Assembly (NCBI GenBank): GCA_002344215.1
Contig: DDSV01000024.1
Span: 259,474 to 323,473, forward strand
DNA length: 64,000 nt
Origin: Akkermansiaceae bacterium UBA2381
GTDB lineage: Bacteria > Verrucomicrobiota > Verrucomicrobiia > Verrucomicrobiales > DEV007
Direction: 5' to 3'
Positions 26,842 through 36,532 of the stretch are shown in pieces (position 1 is the first letter of the stretch; each line of letters opens with the position of its first letter). Below the pieces are notes generated by a model. The model did no database searches. It worked only from the letters and a program-made list of their open reading frames with translations, and had not been told where the DNA came from. A program made the position numbers and the translations under genes.

Positions 26842-27987
26842 TCACTCGCCCGCCTTTACCGTCTTATCCTCAATTTCACGCTCCTCGCCAAGCAATTGTT
26901 TCTCCAGAAACGCGGTGACCATATCGCTCACCGACTTGCCGAAACCCTGGCCGTGGCCGGCGCCTTCGACGGTCAGGAAGATCGCCGGAACACCCACGGA
27001 CTCGAGGCGCTTTTCGTAGTCGACTGATTGGGAATAGGCAACCGTGGGATCCTTGGACCCGTGGACAATCAAATGCGGGGCATCCCCTGCGGTGACGTGC
27101 TCGATGGGAGAGGCGCTTTTGGCTTTGTCAGGATTTTCAAGGACCGGACCTCCGATCAGTTTGGACTCGGCCGAGTCAGCGGCATTATGCTTATCGAAGC
27201 CCGGATCCTTTCCCATGGTGAGCATATCGGTCGGCCCGAAGAAGTCGACAACGCAGGAGACTTTCCCAGTCTGATCGAGATGGGGGCCGATCTCTCCTTC
27301 GAGATCCTTCACCCCGTCGGAGACTCCGAGCATGGCGACGAGGTGGCCGCCCGCCGAGGTGCCCCAGACCGCGATGCGTTCGGGATCGAGCTGGTATTCC
27401 TTCGCGTGGGCCTTCAACCAGCGGATCGCGGCCTTGCAGTCGTGAATCTGGGAGGGCCACTGTGCCTCAGAGCTGAGCCGGTAGGCGATCGAGGCTCCGG
27501 CGAATTTCCCGGTGGCGACATAGGGGGCGACCTTCGCTCCTCCCCCATTCTTGTCTCCGCCCTGCCAGCCTCCTCCGTGAATAAACACGATGACGGGGAG
27601 CAGCCCCTCGCCCTCCCGTTTTTCAGGGAGAAAAAGATCGAGGGCCTGACGCGGATTTCCGCTCCCGGCGTAGTCGAGGTTGGCGATTGTTTTCACTCCC
27701 TCGGGGAGCCGGGGCGACCCTTTCGGCCCTTGACCCTTTTGTCCGGGTCCCTTTTGTCCCTGAGGCAGGTTCTGCCGCATCGCCTCACTTTCTTCGCGGG
27801 AGATGAATCCATCCTTGTTCGTGTCGACCCGGTCAAAGTTTTTGCGGAGCGGTTCCGGAAGCTCCTCCCGCACGAGCTTTCCGTCCTTGTTGGCATCCCG
27901 CCGGTCAAAGGGTGAGGCGGGTTGCTGCGCGGAGGCAAGCGAAACGAAAGCCGAGAGCAGCGAAAGCGCGGGAAGCAGAGATTTCAT
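26842..27987 (-). CDS. Secreted esterase with N-terminal EF-hand pair
   Basis: From the ATG at 27987 (381 residues), a signal peptide (LLPALSLLSAFVSLASAQQ) precedes two EF-hand loops, DANKDGKLVREE and DTNKDGFISREE, with the expected Asp/Asn and terminal Glu ligands for calcium. A Gln/Gly/Lys-rich linker follows, then an alpha/beta hydrolase of the BD-FAE (feruloyl/acetyl esterase-like) type. It shows the oxyanion motif FIHGGGW, nucleophile elbow WGTSAGG, and late Asp and His in LIVHGSKDPTVA and VEGAGHGQG. Substrate is unknown; ester-linked groups on plant or algal polysaccharides are likely (inference). A longer in-frame start is rejected because it lacks signal character. Confidence 0.9.
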   Translation of the reverse strand: MKSLLPALSLLSAFVSLASAQQPASPFDRRDANKDGKLVREELPEPLRKNFDRVDTNKDGFISREESEAMRQNLPQGQKGPGQKGQGPKGSPRLPEGVKTIANLDYAGSGNPRQALDLFLPEKREGEGLLPVIVFIHGGGWQGGDKNGGGAKVAPYVATGKFAGASIAYRLSSEAQWPSQIHDCKAAIRWLKAHAKEYQLDPERIAVWGTSAGGHLVAMLGVSDGVKDLEGEIGPHLDQTGKVSCVVDFFGPTDMLTMGKDPGFDKHNAADSAESKLIGGPVLENPDKAKSASPIEHVTAGDAPHLIVHGSKDPTVAYSQSVDYEKRLESVGVPAIFLTVEGAGHGQGFGKSVSDMVTAFLEKQLLGEEREIEDKTVKAGE

Positions 27988-28027
27988 GTGCGTTGGAACC
28001 GCACGAAGCAGGAAAAGTTGCGGCGAC

Positions 28028-28936
28028 TCACGGTTTCCCTGAATTTGCCGCTTCCGCCCCGGCAAGCGCCCGGGCGAATCGGCTTCCCACTTCCAGCGTC
28101 CCGGCAGCGGTGAAGTGGGTATGACTCGGCTCAAGGGTTTCCGCACCGGCGGTATCGACGTAGAGGCAAAGGGGATCCTTTTCGTCGAGCGACTTCTGCG
28201 CGGCGACGACCGCGGGGACATGGGGGTTTTTGCCATTTCCAAAACGAGTATTCACGCCGAGCAGGGCCATGAGTTCAGGCGCCTCAAGGTCATGCCGAAG
28301 TTGAGCCAGCATTTCGCCGAGGGCGTTTTCATAGAGAGGGGCGGCCGCGGCATTGGCGTCGCTTTCCCCCTGAACCCAGACGAGCGCCCGGGGCTGAAGT
28401 CTTATTCCTCTCTCCTTCGCGGCAGCGATGGCGGCTTTGCTTTCCTCAATGAGGGCTCGGTAACAGGCGCCTCCTTCACCAGTATCCCCGGGATCCCAGT
28501 CCGCCTCCAGGGAAGTGCCACTGAAGGCGACTTTGATGATCGCGAGGGGCGTTTTCCCCTGCTTCCGCCACTCCCGCGAGAAGCCCATCTCCGGCCCGAA
28601 GCCTCCCTCGGGTTTGCCGAAGTTTCCATACTGGCGTTTGAGGCCCGTTGCAGTGCCACCGGATGGAGTCACTTTGGGAAGCGGATTTCCAAGAGGCTGC
28701 GGCTGAAGAGTCGTCCATTTTCTCGCTCCGGAGGAGTCATGCTCGTCCGGCGGAGGATCACCGCAACGCCACCAGAAGAGGACAGCCTTGTCGCCGGGGT
28801 CGGCGGGCAGTTCCGAGGCATAAGCATCAAAGCCGACCGCGTTGGATTGGCCCGCCACGAGAACAAGATCGCGATCTTCGGAGTGCAGGGCACTCCCGAA
28901 AGTAAGAAGGAGGAGGCTGGTGAAAAGCGTTTTCAA
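28028..28936 (-). CDS. Carbohydrate acetylesterase (SASA/CE6-like)
   Basis: A 302-residue secreted SGNH esterase. Signal peptide residues 1-19 precede the block I motif VLVAGQSNAVGF. Further in are VWVQGESDAN (oxyanion block) and the catalytic Asp/His pair, late in the sequence, in HTHFTAAG. This domain removes acetyl groups from xylan or sialic acid-like substrates. The start codon is TTG at 28934-28936, chosen because the signal peptide begins there. It ends 40 bp before the EF-hand esterase and starts 18 bp after the orphan outer-membrane channel gene ends, all on the minus strand. Confidence 0.85.
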   Translation of the reverse strand: MKTLFTSLLLLTFGSALHSEDRDLVLVAGQSNAVGFDAYASELPADPGDKAVLFWWRCGDPPPDEHDSSGARKWTTLQPQPLGNPLPKVTPSGGTATGLKRQYGNFGKPEGGFGPEMGFSREWRKQGKTPLAIIKVAFSGTSLEADWDPGDTGEGGACYRALIEESKAAIAAAKERGIRLQPRALVWVQGESDANAAAAPLYENALGEMLAQLRHDLEAPELMALLGVNTRFGNGKNPHVPAVVAAQKSLDEKDPLCLYVDTAGAETLEPSHTHFTAAGTLEVGSRFARALAGAEAANSGKP

Positions 28937-28954
28937 AGGGCAAAAGCAAGATCG

Positions 28955-30409
28955 TCAATTCTCCCCGACCGGGGCCTTGGAAGGCGTCAGAACTGTTTCC
29001 GTTCCCCCGCCAAGAGCTTTGTAGAGCGTGATATATTTCAGGGCGATTTGACCGCGACTGGCGATCTCCTCATCCTCGGCACTGAACTTGGTCCGCTCGG
29101 CATCAAGCACGTTCTGGAAACTCACGAGCCCGTTCCGGTAGTTGTCCTTGACGAGATTCACCGTCTCCCGCGACGAGGCGACCGCCTGTCCGAGGTCGGA
29201 GAGTCTTTCCCGCTCGTAAACGATCCCGGCCATGCTCGTCTCGACCTCCTCCACCCCTTTGAGCACGGCGCTCTCGTAGCTGGCGAGGGCCTGACTGGCG
29301 CGGCTTTCCTCGGCGAGGATGGTATTGCGGATGCGCCCCGCACTGAAAATCTGCCATTGGAAGGAGGGACCGAAGGAGTAGGCACGGCTCGCGCTGTCGA
29401 AGAGATTGCCGCTGCTCACGGATTCCAGACGGAAATCACCGAAGAGGGTCAGTCGCGGATAGAGATCGGCCTCGGCCACTCCGATCAGGGCGGTCTGAGC
29501 GGCCAACTCTCGTTCCGCCCGTCGGATGTCGGGACGGGCGCGGAGAAGATCACAGGGCAGCCCGGCCGAAAAACCCGCCTTCGGCATCGGGATGCCGCGG
29601 GATTGGTTCAACATGCCGTCGAGGGATCCGGGAAACCCTCCGGTCAGGGTGGAAAGGCGATTTCTTGAGGAAACCAACTGGCTACGCAGCAGAGGAACGG
29701 TCGCCTCGGACAAGTAGAGATTGGTCTCGGCCTGGGTCACGTCAATCCTTGGAACAAGGCCGGCGTCGAGCCGCTGTGAGGTCAGACCGGCCGAATCACG
29801 CTGCGCGGCAATGTTGCGGAGAGCCACTGAGATTCTTAACTCGAGCGTGCGATACTCGACGTAGTTGAGCGCGACATCCGCGAAGAGGCTGACGAGGGCA
29901 TCCCGGTAGTCCTCCTCCCGTGCCCCGATATTCGCGTCCGCCGCCTCCACGGATCGACGGATCCCTCCGAAGAGGTCAATCTCCCACCCCGCATCAAATC
30001 CGGCGCTGTAGAGATTCGAGGGATTGTCCGTCGAAGGGGGGGCCAGAAGATTTTCGCTCCGGCGGCTGCGGGTGAAGTCTCCCCCGGCATTGGCCTGCGG
30101 CAGGGCCTGGCTCACGGCGACACCCCGCAATGCCCGTGCTTCGGAGATTCTGCCCAGGGCCGCCCTCAGATCAGGGTTGTAGTGCCTGGCCTGCTCGACG
30201 AGCGCATTGAGGGTCGGGTCATTGAAGTTCTTCCACCACTGGCTCAGGGAGGCGGCACCGCCATCCAGATCACGCAGCACCGAACGCGACCAGGCGTCGG
30301 GCATGGTCGTCGCCGGGGAAACGTAGTCGGGACCCACGGTATAGCACCCCTGAAACATCAAAGTCCCCAGGCTCCCGAAAAGGAAAAGAGTCGCTGATTT
30401 GAACTGCAT
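28955..30409 (-). CDS. Orphan NodT-type outer-membrane efflux lipoprotein
   Basis: This 484-residue outer-membrane channel carries lipobox FQGC followed by YTVGPDYVSPA, and paired OEP repeats (ARPDIRRAERELAAQTALIGVAEADLYPRL; VKDNYRNGLVSFQNVLDAERT). Unlike the channel encoded at 6250, it keeps the lipid-anchor cysteine. No adaptor or pump gene is adjacent; its neighbours are esterases and a divergent hydrolase, so its partner must be elsewhere. The plus-strand RND system at 13007, which lacks a channel gene, is a candidate (inference). The ATG at 30409 gives a better lipoprotein signal than the upstream in-frame start at 30427. Confidence 0.92.
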   Translation of the reverse strand: MQFKSATLFLFGSLGTLMFQGCYTVGPDYVSPATTMPDAWSRSVLRDLDGGAASLSQWWKNFNDPTLNALVEQARHYNPDLRAALGRISEARALRGVAVSQALPQANAGGDFTRSRRSENLLAPPSTDNPSNLYSAGFDAGWEIDLFGGIRRSVEAADANIGAREEDYRDALVSLFADVALNYVEYRTLELRISVALRNIAAQRDSAGLTSQRLDAGLVPRIDVTQAETNLYLSEATVPLLRSQLVSSRNRLSTLTGGFPGSLDGMLNQSRGIPMPKAGFSAGLPCDLLRARPDIRRAERELAAQTALIGVAEADLYPRLTLFGDFRLESVSSGNLFDSASRAYSFGPSFQWQIFSAGRIRNTILAEESRASQALASYESAVLKGVEEVETSMAGIVYERERLSDLGQAVASSRETVNLVKDNYRNGLVSFQNVLDAERTKFSAEDEEIASRGQIALKYITLYKALGGGTETVLTPSKAPVGEN

Positions 30410-30622
30410 ATCGACCGGAGACATCAAGGGAGCAGACCCCCGCTACTTTGCCACTTAAAACAATGCCTTATTCCCGTGAAGACACGGACTCTGACTTCGC
30501 CCTCCTCGTTACGGCGCGGCCTCACTCGCAGATGGTTAAACCTTCGAACGGTGAGGCCTCTTCTCTTGCCTTTCCCCCCATTTTCCATGGATATGCAGAG
30601 GCTTCGCCCGTATTAGTTCCAG

Positions 30623-31954
30623 ATGATCCGCTATTCAATACTCCTGTTTGCTCTCCTCACCGCCTCTCTCTCTGCGCAGAATCCTCCTTACGAAAATCCC
30701 CTCCCCGCCGACCCGCCCTACTATCGGGTGCGATACGAGGCCTCGACGAAACCGGGCGAACTCGTTTATCCGGTGAGCTACACGCTTTGGATTCCACCCG
30801 GTGTGCCAACCCTGCGGGGTCTCATCGTGCATCAGCACGGCTGCGGGGAGGGATCCTGCAAATCGGGACAGACAGGAGCCTATGACCTGCATTGGCAGGC
30901 CCTTGCAAAAAAGCACGGCTGCGCTCTCATGGGTCCGTCGTACGAGCAGCCCGACAAGGCCGACTGCCAGATGTGGTGCGATCCGCGCAAGGGATCCGAT
31001 GCCGCATTTCAAAAGTCATTGAGTGATTTGGGTGATGTGTCAGGACATCCCGAACTTGCGACCGTCCCCTGGGCGCTCTGGGGTCACAGTGGCGGCGGTC
31101 ACTGGGCCGGAGGCATGGTGCTCCTGCATCCGGAACGAATCGCGGCGGCCTGGCTCCGCTCGGGTGTTCCCCCGGTCGCGGCAGTGGAAGGCAAACCGGC
31201 CCCCTACCCGATTTCCGATGCCGCCACCGGAGTGCCGGTGATGTGCAATCTCGGCACGAAGGAAGGCGTCACTGACAAAGAGGGACGCTTTGCCGGGGTC
31301 TGGGGCGGAGTGGAGACTTTTTTCAAAGCGATGCGCGCAAAAAATTCTCTCATCGGAATAGCGGTCGACCCCTTCTCCAGTCATGACTGCGGCAATCAGC
31401 GGTATCTTGCGATCCCATGGCTCGATGCCTGTCTCACCGCCCGTTTACCTGATCCTCAGGGAGATGAACTGAAACCGATGCCAGTGGCGGACTCGTGGCT
31501 CGCCCCGCTCGAGGTCGGGAATCCAAAGTCCTCCGCACCGCTTGCTGCGGCCGACTTCAAAGGTGACCTTGGCACCTCTGTCTGGCTGCCTGACAAAACC
31601 ATCGCCGGGGCCTGGCAGCAATACATCACGGACACTGCCGTGACCGACACAACTCCGCCTCCCGCACCTGCCAATCTCACCGTCAACGAAAACGAACTGA
31701 CCTGGGAGGCCGAAGCCGATCTTGAAAGCGGACTCGCCTCCTTTGAGATCGAACGCGACGGGAAGTTCCTCGCCAAGGTCCCGGAGGAAGCGAAAAATCC
31801 TTTTGGCCGCCCCCTCTTCCAGAACCTTTCCTACAGCGACACTCCCACCCAGCCACTTGTCGAGATGCGCTATACCGACACCACTGCCGAAGCGGGAAAG
31901 ACCCACGCCTACAAGATTATCGCGGTGAATACGGTTGGCTTGAAGTCGGAGTAG
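30623..31954 (+). CDS. Secreted alpha/beta hydrolase with C-terminal FN3-like region
   Basis: The 443-residue protein has a signal peptide (ILLFALLTASLSAQ). It has an alpha/beta hydrolase core with LIVHQHGCGEG in the oxyanion region, nucleophile elbow LWGHSGGGHW and a late His in FSSHDCG. The disulfide-prone cysteines (CGEGSC, CQMWC) fit a periplasmic or extracellular location. The C-terminal ~100 residues contain DTTPPPAPANLTVNENELTWEAEAD and YKIIAVNTVGLKSE, the pattern of a fibronectin type III domain. Substrate is unknown. It is the only plus-strand gene between 24.2 kb and 38.2 kb. Confidence 0.82.
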   Translation: MIRYSILLFALLTASLSAQNPPYENPLPADPPYYRVRYEASTKPGELVYPVSYTLWIPPGVPTLRGLIVHQHGCGEGSCKSGQTGAYDLHWQALAKKHGCALMGPSYEQPDKADCQMWCDPRKGSDAAFQKSLSDLGDVSGHPELATVPWALWGHSGGGHWAGGMVLLHPERIAAAWLRSGVPPVAAVEGKPAPYPISDAATGVPVMCNLGTKEGVTDKEGRFAGVWGGVETFFKAMRAKNSLIGIAVDPFSSHDCGNQRYLAIPWLDACLTARLPDPQGDELKPMPVADSWLAPLEVGNPKSSAPLAAADFKGDLGTSVWLPDKTIAGAWQQYITDTAVTDTTPPPAPANLTVNENELTWEAEADLESGLASFEIERDGKFLAKVPEEAKNPFGRPLFQNLSYSDTPTQPLVEMRYTDTTAEAGKTHAYKIIAVNTVGLKSE

Positions 31955-31978
31955 CCGGAAGAAAAGCGGGAAGGTTTC

Positions 31979-33409
31979 TCAGGCCATGATCTCCTTCACT
32001 GCCTTGCCGGCGATGCCGGTGAGACGAACGTCGAGTCCCTGAAACTTCGTCGTGAGACGATGGTGATCAATCCCGAGAAGCGCAAGCATGGTGGCGTGGA
32101 GATCATGCACGCTGACGACGTTTTCCACGGCGCGGTAGCCGAGTTCATCGGTAGCACCCCAGGTCATCCCGGGCTTGATGCCGCCACCGGCCATGAAGAC
32201 GCTGAACGAAAGAATGTGGTGGTCACGTCCGCTGCCCTGTCCCATGGGAGTGCGTCCGAACTCTCCGCCCCAGAGAATGAGCGTATCCTCGAGCAGTCCG
32301 CGCTGCGCGAGGTCCTCAATGAGAGCGGCACTGGGTCTGTCGACCGTGGCGGCCCCGTCCTTCATGCCTTCCTCGATCTGACCGTGATGATCCCAGGCCC
32401 GGTGATAGAGCTGAATCATGCGCACACCGCGCTCGGCGAGACGCCGGGCGAGCAGACAATTCGAGGCAAAGGAGCCGTCGCCAGGTTCCTTCACTCCATA
32501 CAGGTCGAGGGTGGCCTGTGACTCGTCCTTGAAATCAGTCAGTTCCGGAACGCTGGTCTGCATCTTGAAGGCCATCTCATACTGGGCGATGCGCGTTGCG
32601 ATCTCGGGATCATTCTGTTCCTCGGCAAGATAGCCGTTGAGCCGCTGGATCTCCTCGACGACCTGGCGCTGGGTGCTCTGGCACACCCCCTCGGGGTTGC
32701 CGATGTAGTGAACCGCATCGCCCTTGGATTGGAACTGGATTCCCTGAAAGCGACTCGGAAGCACCCCGCTGCTCCACTGCCGCGCCGAGATTGGCTGCTG
32801 CCCGTATTTCCCCGCCGAAGTGAGAACGATGAAGCCGGGGAGATCCTCCGTCTCCGACCCCAGACCGTACTGCAACCACGATCCCATGCTCGGCCGGCCC
32901 TTGATGATGGAGCCGGTGTTCATGAACGCGTGAGCGGTGTCGTGATTGATCTGCTCCGTCTGCATCGATCGGATCACACAGAGGCGGTCGGCCTGTTTTG
33001 CGATCTCCGGGAACAGGTCGCTGATCTCGATCCCGGACTGACCGTGTTTCTGAAAATTGGTGAAGGCGCCGCGGGCTTTCAGCTCGGCACCCTGGAGCTG
33101 GGCGAGTTGCTGACCTTTGGTGAAGGACTCGGGAAAAGGTTTGTCGTGAAGGGCCTTCAGATCGGGCTTCCAATCAAAGGTCTCAAACTGCGATGGACCG
33201 CCCGCCATGCAGAGGAAAATGACCCGCTTCGCTTTGACCGGGTAATGGGCCTGCTTGAGTACTCCCTTCCAATGATCGGGTTTTCCGAGGGCAGGGTTCG
33301 CGGCGTTTGCCTCTCTGAGAAGCGAGGAAAGGGCGAGGCCGCCGAAACCGTAGGCGGACTGGTGGAGGAAGCTGCGGCGGGAGAGTGAGGTGGGATTAAA
33401 GGGGTTCAT
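31979..33409 (-). CDS. DUF1501 protein with Tat-type signal
   Basis: This 476-residue DUF1501 protein is of the sulfatase-like type seen widely in PVC bacteria. A twin-arginine signal (SLSRRSFLHQS) is followed by the alkaline-phosphatase-superfamily core: IFLCMAGGPSQFETFDWKP, NHDTAHAFMNTGS, RMIQLYHRAWDHHG, LWGGEFGRTPMGQGSGRDHH. The metal-ligand-rich DHHGQ and GRDHH parts suggest an active hydrolase, but the substrate is unknown. It starts 36 bp after the end of the PSD1 protein gene, the standard pairing for this family. Confidence 0.9.
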   Translation of the reverse strand: MNPFNPTSLSRRSFLHQSAYGFGGLALSSLLREANAANPALGKPDHWKGVLKQAHYPVKAKRVIFLCMAGGPSQFETFDWKPDLKALHDKPFPESFTKGQQLAQLQGAELKARGAFTNFQKHGQSGIEISDLFPEIAKQADRLCVIRSMQTEQINHDTAHAFMNTGSIIKGRPSMGSWLQYGLGSETEDLPGFIVLTSAGKYGQQPISARQWSSGVLPSRFQGIQFQSKGDAVHYIGNPEGVCQSTQRQVVEEIQRLNGYLAEEQNDPEIATRIAQYEMAFKMQTSVPELTDFKDESQATLDLYGVKEPGDGSFASNCLLARRLAERGVRMIQLYHRAWDHHGQIEEGMKDGAATVDRPSAALIEDLAQRGLLEDTLILWGGEFGRTPMGQGSGRDHHILSFSVFMAGGGIKPGMTWGATDELGYRAVENVVSVHDLHATMLALLGIDHHRLTTKFQGLDVRLTGIAGKAVKEIMA

Positions 33410-33445
33410 GGCGCGGTGAAATCTGACTTAGGTTCCGGGGCAGGC

Positions 33446-36400
33446 TCAGTAACGCGTGATCGTCTCGTGGGTGTTCAGCAGGACCCGAGCGACCTGGGTC
33501 CAGGCAGCATGCTCGACGGGATCGAGCTCCGCCTTCGGGGCGAGGCCGGTCGCGAGGAGCTTCGTTGCGTCTTTGGGAGTGGCTTTGTAGGATTCCCGCT
33601 GGTTTGTCAGGAAAAGAGTGAGCGCCTCTGTCTCTTTCGGTTTGGGTTCGCGGTTCACCGTCAGACGGAAGGCCAATGCGAGCCTTGCCTGGTCATCCTT
33701 CGCCTTTTCGTTGAGGAGTCTTGCCGCAAACACTCTCGCCGCTTCGACAAAGGCCGGATCATTCAGCAGGGTCAGGGCCTGCTGCGGGGTGTTGCTCATG
33801 GTGCGGGCCGCCGCACACTCATCCCGGGCGGGCGCATCAAAGTTTGCCATCATGGGATGAAGGAAGGTGCGCTGCCAGTGGGTGTAAACACCGCGGCGCC
33901 ACTGACGCGAGTCCGTGTCGGCAACGTAATCCCGATTCGGAAACTGCAGGGCCTCGTAGTATCCGGCCGGTTGATAGGGTTTCACACTGGGCCCGCCGAT
34001 GTCCTCGAGCTTCAGCAAACCGGCGATGCTGAGAGCATTGTCTCGAACAAATTCCGCATCGAGGCGTCGGGGATTCTGCGAGGCGAGGAGTCGATTGGCC
34101 GGATCCAGATCCTTGAGCTCGGGGCGGAGATGGCTGCTTTGACGGTAGGTCTCGCTCGTGACGATGAGACGGATCATCCGCTTCATGTCCCAGCCTGACT
34201 CGCGAAACTCGAAGGCGAGCCAGTCGAGCAACTCGGGGTGTGAGGGGAGCTCTCCCTGCGACCCGAGATCATCGACCACCGCACTCAGTCCGGTGCCGAA
34301 AAACTGGGCCCAGAGCCGGTTCATGACCGCGCGAGCGGTGATGGGGTTCGCGTCCGAGACAATCCAGTTGGCGAGGTCGAGACGGGTAAGCCTCTTCTCA
34401 GCCGTGCTCTCAATCCGGCCGGGAAGAAAAGAGGGCGTCGAGGGCAGGACCACGGGGCCGGTTTCATCCTGCCAATTGCCTCTCGGAAGTACGCGAACGG
34501 TGAGCGGATTCGGAGCTGCCTCGGTGACAAGAGTCCAGGCGCGACCCTCATTGAGCTCCCGGATTTGGCCGGCGAGTTGGTGCGCTTTAGTCCATGCGGG
34601 TCGATCCGGTGCGACGCTGAAGAAATAAAGCTCGGCGACCTCACGAATCTGATCCGGATTTCGATCCGCTGCTATCGTCATCAGCGAGGAGATTTCCGAA
34701 CCCGTCTTAAGCGCGTCGAGGGACCCGAAGGGCGAGAGCGCGATGTGGAGCGGAAGGGTGTTGTCGCCCGTGATGGAGATCACGACCTGCTCCCCGGTTG
34801 AGAGGGCGACCGGGCCATCGACGATCCAAATGGAGTGAAGGGGTGAATCGGTGGGAAGCGTCTTGGGCAGACGCCACTCGCCCTGAATACCGGGAACTTC
34901 GGCACCGCCCCGATAAAGGGGACGCTTCGCGGTGGCATCCGCGGTCAGGATCGGAAGTTTGCGTATTTTGCCATCGGGCTGACGAATGCTGAAGGTTGGT
35001 GAAAGGGATTTTCCCAAACGGGCTTTCAGCGATTCAGGGGCAATTCCGGAAACATCGATCTGGAGTTTGATCGCGGCTAGGGCAGGAAGACCCGCCGGAT
35101 CCATCGTCAGGGAAAGGGACTCCCCTTTGCCGAGGGCCTTGTCGGGTTGGATGGTGCCCGACGGATCGAGGACAGCCTTCCGTTCCGGAAGGGGTTTGCC
35201 ATTCTTTTGAATCTCGTGAGTAACGAGAGCAGGGGAAATTCCTCCGTCCGGGTTCTTTCCAAGATAAGCCCTCATCTTTTCCTCCCATGCGGATTGCGCC
35301 GCGACGGTCTTTGGATCGGCGGCAAGTTTAGCAAGGGAGGCGGCAAGGTGCTCGTCGAGGGACTTCCGGACCTGACCGTGTTGTTTCTTCAGCCAGGGAC
35401 TTTCCACTTCGATTTCCGGGGGGAAGGGAAATTCATTGTTGAATCCTTCGAGCTCCGGCTCGGGAGAGTATCCGTAGCTGGAGTAGACACCCCACTGTTT
35501 CACGTCGGCGAAGAAGGACTGCAGTTCGTAAAAGTCGCTCGCCTTGATCGGGTCAAACTTGTGGTCGTGGCATTCCGCACAGCCGAACGTGCTGCCGAAC
35601 CAGGCGGCGGCGACCGAACGCACCCGCTCGGCACCGTACTTGGCAAGATACTCCTTCGGTTGAGCGCCACCCTCCCGGGTCATCATGTTGAGACGGTTGT
35701 ATCCGGTGGCGGTCAACTGCTCCGGTGTCGGCTTGGGGAGCAGATCCCCGGCAAGCTGTTCCCGGGTGAAGTCATCGAAGCGCTTGTTCGTGTTGAAGGC
35801 CTCGATGACATAATCGCGATAGGGAAAGATGCGCTGATTCTGGTCTCCGTGAAATCCGACGGTGTCGGCATACCGGGCGATGTCGAGCCACCAGACTGCA
35901 AATCGCTCGCCGAAATGGGGCGAAGCAAGAAGGGCGTCGATAAAGTCCCCGGTCGCCATTTCAGGCTTGTAGAATTCATGAGCGTGGGGCGGAAGTCCGG
36001 TCAGATCGAGGGAAAGCCGTCGGGCGAGGGCCTGCGGGGCAGCTTCGGGCGAGGGTGACACCTTTTTTTGGGCAAGTTTTTCCCGGATGAAGGCATCAAT
36101 CGGATTGAGGGATTCTTTTCCCGCCGGCAATTCCGGGCGAAGAAGGGGTGCGTACGCCCAGTGCGGTTCATAAACCGCTCCCTCTTCGACCCAGCGACGG
36201 AAAAGTTCCTTTTGCTCCGGCGTAAACGGTTTGTGCGCCTTCTCCGGAGGCATCGGATCGGATTCGTCAAAAATCCGGAAGATGATCTCGCTCTTCCCGG
36301 GATCCCCGGGGACAATGGGGAGGGCTCCCTCTTCGGTCTCTTTGATCGCCTCCTCGCGGATATCCAGACGCAGCCCGGCCTCGCGGGTCTTCGCGTCGAA

Positions 36401-36532
36401 TCCGTGGCAGTGGAAGCACGTGTCCGACATGATGGGTCGAATATCGCGATTGAACGAGATCTTCTCGGCGGTGAAACCGGGGGTAAGAGCGCTCAGAGAA
36501 AGTCCGGCGCTCAGGGTCAGGGCAGCTTTCAT
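33446..36532 (-). CDS. PSD1-type cytochrome protein (PSCyt1/DUF1549/DUF1553)
   Basis: A secreted 1028-residue protein typical of Planctomycetes and Verrucomicrobia. A signal peptide is followed by a planctomycete cytochrome c-like domain with TCFHCHGFDA (CxxCH, heme-attachment type). Next comes the DUF1549 domain (NPIDAFIREKLAQ ... RRLSLDLTGLPPH) from about residue 145. The middle of the protein has LamG/CBM-like beta segments. DUF1553 (NPITARAVMNRLWAQFFGTGL, PNRRL region) runs from about residue 730 to near the C-terminus. It is co-oriented with and just upstream of the DUF1501 gene. Roles in polysaccharide degradation or redox have been suggested for the family but not shown. Confidence 0.9.
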   Translation of the reverse strand: MKAALTLSAGLSLSALTPGFTAEKISFNRDIRPIMSDTCFHCHGFDAKTREAGLRLDIREEAIKETEEGALPIVPGDPGKSEIIFRIFDESDPMPPEKAHKPFTPEQKELFRRWVEEGAVYEPHWAYAPLLRPELPAGKESLNPIDAFIREKLAQKKVSPSPEAAPQALARRLSLDLTGLPPHAHEFYKPEMATGDFIDALLASPHFGERFAVWWLDIARYADTVGFHGDQNQRIFPYRDYVIEAFNTNKRFDDFTREQLAGDLLPKPTPEQLTATGYNRLNMMTREGGAQPKEYLAKYGAERVRSVAAAWFGSTFGCAECHDHKFDPIKASDFYELQSFFADVKQWGVYSSYGYSPEPELEGFNNEFPFPPEIEVESPWLKKQHGQVRKSLDEHLAASLAKLAADPKTVAAQSAWEEKMRAYLGKNPDGGISPALVTHEIQKNGKPLPERKAVLDPSGTIQPDKALGKGESLSLTMDPAGLPALAAIKLQIDVSGIAPESLKARLGKSLSPTFSIRQPDGKIRKLPILTADATAKRPLYRGGAEVPGIQGEWRLPKTLPTDSPLHSIWIVDGPVALSTGEQVVISITGDNTLPLHIALSPFGSLDALKTGSEISSLMTIAADRNPDQIREVAELYFFSVAPDRPAWTKAHQLAGQIRELNEGRAWTLVTEAAPNPLTVRVLPRGNWQDETGPVVLPSTPSFLPGRIESTAEKRLTRLDLANWIVSDANPITARAVMNRLWAQFFGTGLSAVVDDLGSQGELPSHPELLDWLAFEFRESGWDMKRMIRLIVTSETYRQSSHLRPELKDLDPANRLLASQNPRRLDAEFVRDNALSIAGLLKLEDIGGPSVKPYQPAGYYEALQFPNRDYVADTDSRQWRRGVYTHWQRTFLHPMMANFDAPARDECAAARTMSNTPQQALTLLNDPAFVEAARVFAARLLNEKAKDDQARLALAFRLTVNREPKPKETEALTLFLTNQRESYKATPKDATKLLATGLAPKAELDPVEHAAWTQVARVLLNTHETITRY

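Noticed and set aside
30448..30885. Plus-strand frame upstream of the secreted hydrolase
   Set aside because: Overlaps the start of the real gene in another frame and has no motif.
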